Position numbers and translations under genes: made by a program
The notes under the pieces: model-generated
The model's database searches: none
What the model saw: the letters and a program-made list of their open reading frames with translations, nothing else
Told to the model about the DNA's origin: nothing
NCBI GenBank assembly: GCA_020747065.1
Contig: JAGMVK010000010.1
Coordinates: forward strand, 124,001-188,000
Direction of reading: 5' to 3'
Length of the DNA: 64,000 nucleotides
Origin: Cadophora sp. MPI-SDFR-AT-0126
Taxonomy: Eukaryota > Ascomycota > Leotiomycetes > Helotiales > Ploettnerulaceae
Part shown: positions 55,321-64,000 of the stretch, in pieces
Layout of the letters: the number at the start of each line of letters is the position of its first letter
Position numbering within the stretch: the first letter of the stretch is position 1

Positions 55321-57232
55321 TGATCGCCGTTTGCATCCTGGTGAAAGATATAATCAAGGCTCTCGACGATGCTCAGGGAGCATCGGCTGAGTACCAACAA
55401 CTGTGCCGGGAGCTCTGGTCCCTTGATCGGGCGCTCCTAGAAGTCGAGATATTATCGCGAACTTGCGACACTTCAATTGAGCTGAACGCATTGAGCTCCA
55501 CGACTAGGAGGGTGGTGGATCAATGCAAGGAGTCCATGGAATTGTTCTTAGGGAAACTGAGGACATACAATGGTAGTTTGAGGCAAGGAGGCTCGGGTGA
55601 TAGGATTCGCGATGCAGGAAAGAAAATTAAGTGGGCTTTGACTCAGAAGGAGGAGGTCGCCAGATTTCGGACTGAGATCAACGGCCACAGTTCTACGATC
55701 AACATGTTGTTGATCACTGCAAGCATGTGGGTCATGAACTGTTCGAGATCTCAGATTGAAACTTACTTGGGATGGCAGTAACATGACGAAGCTCTCCGAA
55801 CGTAATATCAGTACCCATCTTCTCGGTGAGCGGGAGCAGCGAGATAACATTCAACAACAGCAGAGCGCTACACTAGCTCTTATACAGGAGAAGTTAGAAG
55901 AAAGTGAGAGAGATCTGAAAGAGCACGGCACAAACACATCCAGGCTTGCAGAGCGAATGTGAGTGCCTCTTTCTCCTACCTCCCAAGTCATGACTTATGA
56001 AGCATACTAGGAACTATTTCTTCAAGCTCGGAGCTGAACTCAAGACATTTATGTCCAATATCTGGACTCTTAACTTCAAGACATACAATGCGGTCATAGA
56101 TCTACAGACACGGATTCCACGAGAATTCAAGCCATGCTGGATCCAGGAACCGCTGGTCCTGACTGACGCTCTCGGCCGAGTTGCACCAATTCATCTCGAG
56201 CTGATCAATTCATGGGATGTGTTCGAGAGCGTTCTCGTAGCACGTTTCAAGCAACTTCCCGGTCAAGAAAAGATAGCACGGAAAGAATACGCGCTACAGG
56301 AGACCCGTCTCAATCTCGAAATTGATCGATCTCAACCCTTTGAGTCAAGCTTCCTGCCTGGACGACAATTGGATATGAGCATGATCTTCAAGGCTCTAGA
56401 CGACTCAAACAAAAACTCATGCCCCAGCTGTCGTACGAAGTCCCATGTGGACTCCGATACAGAGATTAAATGGTAGCTTTTTGTCCCTGTGGTTGAATGA
56501 CTAAGTTGCTGATGGTTTGACAGTCCAAACTGCGGAACTTGGTATCAGCGCATTACCGACCTTGAATCCTCTCCTTCCGGCCACCAAAGGTCGGACGACA
56601 ACTCGGATACTGTCGATACTATGTCCATGGAAGTAGGCCACGACGGCAACGGCCAGCAGACCCAGCAGAGCGCGTCCACACCGCGTCCACAGAAGAGAAA
56701 AATCGACGCGACGTCTCTTGTAGATGACGATATTACAGCCTTTCGGAGAGTGAAATTGCTCTATGCCAGCCAGCCGACCAGCTACCTTCAACCAAGCTGG
56801 GTAGCACCAATCATGACTCAGCAAATGACGCTCGCCGAAGACGACGATGTTGACAGCGGCAACGAAAGCGACAGCAACAGCGACGACAGCCATAACGATC
56901 ACGATGTCGAAAACTATTTTAGCTCTTGTGATTCCAGCGATTATGGGTCAGACACAGAATTTGAGGTAGACCGGACTTTAGCAGAAAAAGGTCCCGCGAG
57001 GAACAAGTATTATCTCGTATCTTGGATGGGCTATCCGGAAACTAAGAGTACCTGGGAGCCCCAGCAAAGTATTGGGTCTGATGTTTTAGCGGACTGGCAT
57101 GAGAGACTCCAACGTCAAAAGGACGGCTTAGAACAACCCTTCGATACCGAAAGATTCGAAGCCGACGTCAAAAAGCTTTTGGACCGAAGGGAATCAAGAA
57201 ATCTGATTTCCAAAAGTGTGTTGCTGTCTTAA
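55281..57232 (+). CDS. Fusion protein: fungal N-terminal domain, ubiquitin-like region, zinc ribbon, C-terminal chromodomain
   Basis: Four exons keep frame: 55281-55726, 55779-55958, 56011-56472 and 56524-57232. The product is 598 residues. The first intron has a GTGGGT donor and is the least certain. Residues 1-150 (MALPVPFGFSAGDVIAVCIL, SAEYQQLCRELWSLDRALLE) are the N-terminal helical domain common in fungal STAND/ULD proteins. A coiled coil follows. Residues about 225-330 (RIPREFKPCWIQEPLVLTDA, FESVLVARFKQLPGQEKIAR) resemble the fungal ubiquitin-like ULD domain. C-x2-C pairs (CPSC, CPNCGTWYQ) form a zinc ribbon split by intron 3. Then come an acidic Asp/Ser stretch and a chromodomain at about 515-570 (TEFEVDRTLAEKG, YLVSWMGYPETKSTWEPQQS) with aromatic-cage-type residues. 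Function is unknown; chromatin binding is inferred from the chromodomain. Confidence 0.8.
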
Positions 57233-57771
57233 CCGCCTAAGCATTAATCAACTCAAAATACTCGTTAAAAAGCATGCAAACGGGTTCTGAAGAGAAAGAA
57301 CCGCATTAGAAAGGGGTATGAATAGGTTAGGAAGGAAAGTTGTATGTGAAAAGCCTAGAAATGTATGTCAACGGCGGGGAGATAGGAAGAACTTGTCGGG
57401 AGTTTGGGTGAGCTCAACCCCCTTGAGGGCCTGATCCGGATACAGAAAGAACATACTCGGCTCCATTACATCAAAGGATCTTACAAGCTTCTTGATGAAC
57501 CAAAGGGCAAAATTGCAAAGATGTGCATGAAAATCTCGCTCCGAAATTGTGTATATGAAATGCAAACTGCAAAACCAGGCTCGCAAGTTGCTAATGTCAA
57601 AAGGCGACCAAATGAATAGAAACCTGGGGAGAGGCCCTGGTCATCAAGAGATGCAAGACAGCCTCCGTGTTCCAAATATTGATCCGCGGCCACTCACTAC
57701 GGCTTCCGTCCGTAAACCACGATTCTATTCCAGTCAACACCCACCCACCACAACAACACCAAGGATGAAAC
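57233..57771. other. Convergent 3' intergenic region
   Basis: About 540 bp between the stop codons of two convergent genes. No gene is seen; open frames on both strands here are mutual shadows. Confidence 0.6.
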
Positions 57772-59105
57772 TCACCCAGGCATATAAGCATGCATCTTCC
57801 CATCCCTACAATCTCTCTTAACAGCCTCCACCATCTCATCCGCCTTCCCCTTCTCCATCCCCGCCCCCCTAACCAGCAACCGCTCCGCCAGCACGCCCAT
57901 CACACTTTCCATATCCTCCCTAAACATCTCCCCAACCTTCTTCATCTTCTCGCCCTTCGCCCACTTTCCCAACGGCCACTGATAATGCACCTCCCGCACA
58001 TCAACAAACCCCGCTTCCTCAAAGAAAGCTTTGTACTTTATCACCTGCGTGACGTCCCGTCCGAGACTCGCTGCTGCGGCGATGGTCATCTGGTGGAAGT
58101 TCCAGAGCGTCGTTCCGGCTAGAGTGCTATCGAGGGAGTGCCAGGGTGCGACGCAATCTTGGAGCTCGAGGTAGCCGCCTGGCGATAGAGCTGCGAATGC
58201 GGACTTGATGACGGTGAGGGGAGAGTGGAAGCAGGACATGAGAGCGCGGCCGTGGATGTAATCGAATTTCTGTGGGAAGAACCATTCACTTTCGGCGTCC
58301 TGGACTTCGAATGTGCAGTTTGGAGGGACGCTACGTTATTTAACTATTACTCGGATTTGGTGAAAGGGCCTGGTGACTTACACGGGTGGCGCACAGGGAC
58401 TGATATCAAAGCCTAGGACCTGGGTGTTTGGATGCTGCTCGGCTGTTGTCTCATCAGTCACTTGATCAGAATTGCTATAGACTGTGAAGAATACCGAACT
58501 CCACAGGCCAGATGCCACTTCCTGTTCCAATGTCAAGGACGAGCTTCACTTCTTTCTCGGCGATAGGCGCAAGAGCCAGCTTGTCGTTAAAAGACAGCAG
58601 GAAAATACGATGTTGGAGATCTGCACGACTTGTCAGCCGTCCACTTTTGACAATGTGGTCGTTGAGGCTCACTTAGTCTATCTTGCTCGCTCTACGGGCC
58701 GTCAGTAAAATCTTCTTGAACTATGAAGTGATCTTTCCAAACCTGATGATTTGGTAGAAAATATGCTTCGACACGGCATTAGCACGAGCTTCTAATTGCG
58801 GGTACGAGTTCACATACTTCCCTCCGCAGAACCCTCGACCAAGATACTAATCCTCATCAGTAGAATTCCAAACTCCAATATGTTGAATTATTTACCCGTC
58901 TTTCGCCTCACTTTGCTCGTCCTCATTTTCAATTTGGACATCATCATCGACCTGAATAAGGACCGCGAGATCAGTTCTACATGAACTTCTCGACTCCTCA
59001 GTTCATGGCAAGGCTTACGACCAGCGCCGCTCTCGCAGCATCTTGAGAATCCTTCACCGTCTTCGCAACCTTCGCAACGAACTCTTCTTCGATAACAGAC
59101 GACAT
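57772..59105 (-). CDS. LaeA-like class I SAM-dependent methyltransferase
   Basis: Six exons on the minus strand fit in phase: 59105-59019, 58951-58896, 58846-58818, 58671-58495, 58442-58382 and 58330-57772. The product is 322 residues. The glycine-rich SAM motif is VLDIGTGSGIWPVEF, followed by VLGFDISPCAPPVVPPNCTF (acidic ribose-binding residue) and FDYIHGRALMSCF. Upstream, DLQHRIFLLSFNDKLALAPI is the conserved pre-motif of the fungal LaeA-like group. The N-terminus is an acidic Ala/Glu-rich arm (MSSVIEEEFVAKVAKTVKDS). The usual YxxYxxGxYxLPNDE segment is replaced by the less typical GMSLNDHIVKSG after a 146-bp intron, so exon 3 is the least certain. LaeA-like enzymes often sit near secondary-metabolite genes; none is obvious here. 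The substrate is unknown. Confidence 0.85.
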
Positions 59106-62100
59106 GTTGCGTGTTTCGCCGAATTTTTCGAGATAAAGGAAACAGGAGCTGAAAGTTACGACAGCGCGAAAAGTATCAAGCTTTGATTAGGACATACAAG
59201 CGAGAAAACAGTAATTCAAAACCTCGTATTACGGCCAATCAGTGATTCAATCCCAGGCGTCTACACCGGCGATAAACTGATTGAAAATAAGATGCTTCAG
59301 CCGATTGGCTGCGGGCTGGTCAGCCACACCATCACACCCACTTGAAAGATGGAAAAGTGAATATCGATATGAGGACGTGGTGAGCATCACAAACCGTTTG
59401 TTTCATTGGTATGTTCAGCTTTGTGTAGCTAAGTTTCAGCCACTTCGACCTTTTTGCTTCGAGCAATGCACACACCGACTTGGGGTTCCACCATCCAAGC
59501 CCTTGCATTTAGCGATCATGACATGTAAGCTCATCATCAATAAGAATCATACTGCAGCTAATAGGAATCTTACTTCCGCGCTGGTTGTCTTATTGGTCTA
59601 GGACGTGAAAGTCGGGTCAGAGATCCAAGATGTTGTGCATGAGCGAGAACTTACTGAATGGCGAAAGTGAATGCGAACTCATGATATTCCTGACGAACAT
59701 TATCAAAACCATGCTCTCAATCCCGCGAATTCAATTCCAAAGCCAATTGATGCGTTTCGGAATTTAGTTCATATCAACCAGTGATGAGCTTTAAAAGCTG
59801 CCATCTGATACATCAGCAGTCCAGCTGTGTTGAGGATAGCATTAGCAAGTAAAACCCAAACTCGACCTTCAGGTTCGGTGCTGCCAATACTACACTTAGC
59901 TGCATGCCGGACAAAAACCAGTCACTGAATGGTGTTTTCCCCAAGGCATGGCAAACAATCCGTCAAAGAAAACTGCAATAAATTTGTCACCCAGTGACAC
60001 TGGGCAGAACGTTCCGTGACAGAATAGTACACAAGATCTAGTAAACAGGCCCACAGGCAGGAGCAGCAGCAAAAATGTGTGGTGGACCAGAGCACAGCTC
60101 TGCACGAGTCACTGATAGAAGTGACAACCACATGACCAAGAAACCTTCCGTTATCCCAGTCCAGACGATGGCAGGAAACGTACTGAGGCAGAACGGCGAC
60201 GTATAACCACGATTCCTGGCTCGCATACCCTGTGTGGATGGGAGCTATTCATTGCTAGTAGATTCTATGTTCAGCTGGAGATATAGAAGAAAGCAGTTCT
60301 GCTGGATTCATCTGTACGGATCTATTGGCACCTCCATGGTAATTCCGAGATCGATCTCGACGTTGGAATTCCCGGCGCGGGTTACATTTCTGTAGCCAGA
60401 AACGGACGTATGAAGTCGTTTTCTCCAAAGTAAAGGGCCGTTACATGAGCAAGATACCGAAAAAGTTGACCAGGTTTCCAGAAACACCCTTTCCAGCATT
60501 GAATCTGCGGAATGTGACATCCAGCAAACGATCCCAGATATGACCTCGATATTACCTCGCTCCGACCGTGAAAGCGAACAAGCTCAGCCTCTTTCTTCTC
60601 TCATGCAGGAAGAAAGGGTCAGTTGTCGAGATGTAAACGAATGAATCGACAAGGAGCAGCTCCAGACCCAGTGAAGAGATTGATAGTATAAGAGGCTTTG
60701 ATATGGTTCTGAAGACCTCAAAGAAGACAACCAGCCAAATTAAACATGGTCCTACGCATGTATGTCGGCCGCCGTCTGACCTTCATAGCGGTCGGTTGAA
60801 GTAAAATACATCCGAGTCCGAGGCCCATAGCCTAGAACAGCACTGATAATGATATCCCCCGGTCCCGTTTTCATATCGTGCTGGAGAGAAACATGCTTCT
60901 TGGTCAGGGTCGATGATGATCCTGCCTCAAATAGCTCCGGCTGATGGGTCATCTGCTTCGCTCGAGAGCTGAGGAATGAGTACGACATCGAACCTACGGC
61001 CGATTTCACGCTCCAGGGCAGAAGTTTCTTGAGCTGGTGAGAGCATGAGCTTATGCCCAGGAATTCAAAGTCCGAACGCGACGAGATGCTGACCTGTTTC
61101 GGTGGAGCTCTACTGTGAACACACTAGCTGGCCTGTTCCTCATACCATTTCGTTCCATGGCGTATCTTTAGACTTCAATGGCTCATCAGGTCATTCGTCA
61201 CTTCCTTTGGATCTTGTATTGGTAGGTGTCAAATACTTCTGTATGTGCTAGTGCCAATAGCTCAAGACGACGGAGCTCCGTGTCATTGCACTGAGGATGC
61301 TGGAGAGGAGGTGTGGTGACGCTCCGCTGGCCCTCCGCGGGCCACTGTCGTGGAGGCCGTTCCGCTTGTGGTAGTGATGATAAGCATCAGTGTGACATTT
61401 CTTATTAGCATAAAGAGTCATATTTTCTGGGAATTGATGAGATTGTAGAACACAAGTAGAATCCCATTGGCAGAGGGGATAGGAGCGTCCAGAGTTGCGT
61501 TGTGAGAAACCTGTTGCTGTCCGGCAGTTGAGCCACACAAACATGACTACAGAGTGGGAAGTCATAGCCGTCTGTTGAACATCGACGATGGCTTTGAAAA
61601 CATAACAAACTTTATTGCTGATGATCGCATTGTCATAGCCGTTGGATGAGATCATTGACGGTTGTGAGAAGGTTGTCCGGAAGTCCACTCTGCACCCCTG
61701 AAGCGGCCGCTGGGGCCCGCTGAGGGCCGTTGGGCTTCCCTGACATAATAACCATATTCATCTTTAGCCTCATTATTGTCATGGCCATCGACACCAACTC
61801 AGTTCCTCATCACAGTCAGCAGCAATGATTTGAATATCTAGTAGCAGGGCTCTCGGTACGTACCGAAAAAACCAGCGTCAGCCAGTAGCAGTACGAGCTG
61901 CACAGCGCCTATCCCCCGCGCAGATTCGGTGTTAAGGAAATATCTGACTCCTTAATATCGGTGGCATGGATGTGGTATTTGAGCTGCGCTCCTCAGGTTC
62001 AGCTGACATGTAAGATGTCCAATGGAATTTATGTCCTTTCTCCTCAGCGGGTGGTTCCTTCAGCTGAACGTTAGAGAATATCGAAGTCCACAGTTTCGGC

Positions 62101-62732
62101 TAGCGGCCTCGATTTCCAGGAAACGCCATCTTAAACGCCAATCTGACATTGAGCCTTCAAGATCTGGCCATGACGGGCCGGCTAATGAACACTACTGTCA
62201 GTGTACGGAGCTTACAGGGCTGAGATGGTGATAATGGTGTGTTACAACGAAAGCGGGGTAGTTGTACGAGTTGTAGGACACTAGTTGCCGGAGCTAACTA
62301 TTGGCTGGGTTGGCATGCCGATCTTGTGTCAATTGCGAATTTGATGCGGAGAATTCAAGGAACGGACTTTCTGTTGCATGGTACTCGACTGTTTCATCTG
62401 CGGCCTGGACACATTGGGGATATGTTCAAGGAATAAAGGGCCAGCCGGACGAATGAGGTGGCTTCCCTCATGTACAGCGCCCGATTTTCCCTCTTCTGGC
62501 ATCATGTACGTGAACGAGCCATGAATGGATTTAGGGCTGACAGGTCGCCGGTCTTTAGTCTTCTTGTTGAAGCTTTGATGTTAGCAAGGGGCAAGCTTCC
62601 CAAGAAATATTATACCCCTCTCCGTCCAGTGGTCTTTGCCGCATTCCTTCGAATACATAAAGCCGACCATTCAATACTCTTTCGCAAGTTGTTACTCTCT
62701 AATTGCAATTGACTGTCAAGCAATCATTTAAT
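59106..62732. other. Long intergenic region
   Basis: About 3.6 kb without a supported gene. Short open frames (for example 60752-61009 minus, 61248-61688 minus, 62022-62231 plus, 62458-62712 plus) have no motifs. A small inverted-repeat element candidate at 61324-61733 is listed separately. The last 100 bp contain a TATA-like ATACATAAAG (62650-62659) upstream of the GMC gene. Confidence 0.45.
61324..61733. repeat. Candidate MITE-like inverted-repeat element (about 410 bp)
   Basis: The ends are GC-rich and inverted: CCGCTGGCCCTCCGCGGGCC at the left, and CCAACGGCCCTCAGCGGGCC read inward from the right on the other strand, 17 matches of 22. Both are flanked by GCT (61321-61323 and 61734-61736), a possible 3-bp target duplication. 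No coding sequence inside is credible. One copy in one window cannot prove mobility. Confidence 0.35.
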
Positions 62733-64000
62733 ATGGCAAACCCTGGCACTCCTGCTCTCTGTTCTCTTGAAGAATTCCTCAAGCATGATTACGATTTCGT
62801 TGTGGTCGGCGGTGGAACGGCTGGACTTACTGTAGCTGCAAGACTGACCGAGAATGCCAACATCAAAGTTGGCGTCCTGGAAGCAGGTGCAGCAAACATT
62901 GGTGACCCGATGATTATGACGCCGGCTCTTTATCCCAAGATTATTGGCGATCCAAAGTACGACTGGGTCCATCATAGCGTTCCACAGGTGCGTTGAATCG
63001 GAGCAGCTTTTACTGCATTGAAATGAGTTGCTGACTTTGCGAGTAGAAATATCTGACCGACTCAACTCCATACCAGCAACCCCGTGGGAAAGGACTGGGA
63101 GGTTCTTCCGCCATCAACTATCAGATGTATGTTCGCGGTCATGCCTCGGATTACGACGATGTAAGTCTCGGTCTTCAATCATCCTCTGAACCTTCAGCCA
63201 ACTGATTCTTACCAGTGGGCAAATCTCGGTAACAAAGGATGGTCATTCAAAGACCTTCTCCCGTATTTCAAAAAGCACGAACACTTCGACGACCCCACCA
63301 CCTACAAGAACAAATCCAACATTCCGCTCGAAACGAAGTATGATGCCGAATTTCATGGTCGTGACGGCCCAATCCACACGAGTTTCTCAACCTGGCGTCT
63401 CCCACAAGAGCGTGAATGGATCGCTGCCGCTTCTACGCTTGGTGACAAAATGGGCAGTCCCATGAATGCCTGGAGTGGTGATCATCTGGGAACGTATCAT
63501 TCATTGAGCACAATCGATCGCAGTGGTGGAGAGGCGGATGGCACGAGGAGTTATGCTGTCACAGGTTACTTGCTTCCGAATGCACAGCGGCCAAATTTGA
63601 GGGTGCTGACGGAGGCATTGGTGGAGAGGCTCGTGGTCAGCCCCGATGGTACTGTCTCTGGAGTTGAGTTCGAACATGACGGGAAGTCATATGAAGTGTC
63701 TGTGAAGAAGGAAATTATTCTCAGTGCTGGAGTGGTATGTTTCTCCCTCTCCACCTGCTTGTACTCCCAGTCTCATCCATCGTCGTTGTGCTTCTCGTTT
63801 CCAAACCTCAATGACTAATCCATTCTCGCTACCCCTTTCCCCACAACAACAAACAACTAAAGTCAAAAACCACAGTTCAAAACCCCTCAAATCCTCGAAC
63901 TATCCGGCATCGGCAACCCCTCAATCCTCACCTCAGCCGGCGTCAAACCCCTCGTCAACAATCCCCGCATAGGAGAGAACTTCCACGACCATCCAGCCAC
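62733..64000 (+). CDS. GMC-family FAD oxidoreductase, 5' part (runs off the window)
   Basis: Visible exons are 62733-62987, 63047-63160, 63216-63734 and 63876-64000 (incomplete). All introns start GTGCGT, GTAAGT or GTATGT, end AG, and lie in phase 0. About 337 residues are present. The start MANPGTPALCSLEEFL lacks a signal peptide. The FAD-binding Rossmann motif VVVGGGTAGLTVAARL is at residues 23-38, with the acidic VLEAGAAN at the end of the second strand. GMC signature 1 (GKGLGGSSAINYQMYVRGHA) and signature 2 (GVFKTPQILELSGIGNPSIL) follow. Family members include aryl-alcohol, choline and glucose oxidases/dehydrogenases; the substrate-specific C-terminal His-Asn/His pair lies beyond the window. 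Cytosolic or non-classical location is suggested by the missing signal peptide. Confidence 0.92.

Overview
The window is nuclear DNA of a filamentous ascomycete (Pezizomycotina). Genes carry short GT-AG introns of roughly 45-150 bases. The gene content is typical of the group: a HET-domain protein, a SidL-like siderophore acyltransferase, a manganese-type lipoxygenase, a LaeA-like methyltransferase and a Uds1 septation protein. There are also Fot1/Pogo and piggyBac transposon remnants, one with decay that looks like repeat-induced point mutation. Leotiomycetes is my guess at class level, but the sequence does not prove it. No rRNA, tRNA or CRISPR array was recognised.

Layout. 1-14.7 kb is a compact housekeeping block: the 3' part of an unknown helical protein, a Uds1-domain coiled-coil protein, an unknown Ser/Pro-rich protein (minus), TFIIH subunit TFB1 (minus), and the divergently transcribed 2-oxoglutarate dehydrogenase E1, which carries a one-base frameshift in this assembly. 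14.7-18.3 kb is AT-rich accessory DNA: a decayed ORF fragment and a complete but dead 1,790-bp Fot1-like element with TIRs and TA duplication. 18.4-20.3 kb is a HET-domain gene whose upstream region received that element. 20.9-21.9 kb is a doubtful minus-strand coding region. 22.4-23.9 kb is an intronless DUF1593/Sde182-type gene. 25.7-26.9 kb is a broken GH3 beta-glucosidase. 27.3-29.3 kb is the mitochondrial calcium uniporter. 29.3-39.4 kb is gene-poor, with one small unknown gene and a decayed piggyBac element at 35.9-37.9 kb. 39.4-43.8 kb holds sidL and the Mn-lipoxygenase. 45.7-47.8 kb is a C2H2 zinc-finger protein (minus). 50.0-53.2 kb has a DUF218 protein, a small unknown protein and a phytanoyl-CoA dioxygenase-family enzyme (all minus). 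54.7-59.1 kb has a broken reading frame, a four-exon gene joining a fungal-type N-terminal domain, a ubiquitin-like region, a zinc ribbon and a C-terminal chromodomain, and convergent to it a LaeA-like methyltransferase. The window ends inside a GMC oxidoreductase.

The genes do not form one pathway. Core functions are transcription/repair (TFB1), the TCA cycle (OGDH E1), mitochondrial Ca2+ uptake (MCU), septation (Uds1) and iron acquisition (SidL). They are interspersed with accessory genes (HET, lipoxygenase, GH3, GMC, PhyH, methyltransferase). The most unusual items are the chromodomain fusion protein, the nonsense-only decay of the Fot1 transposase, the piggyBac remnant with long TIRs but no TTAA flanks, the threonine in the MCU pore motif, and the OGDH frameshift.
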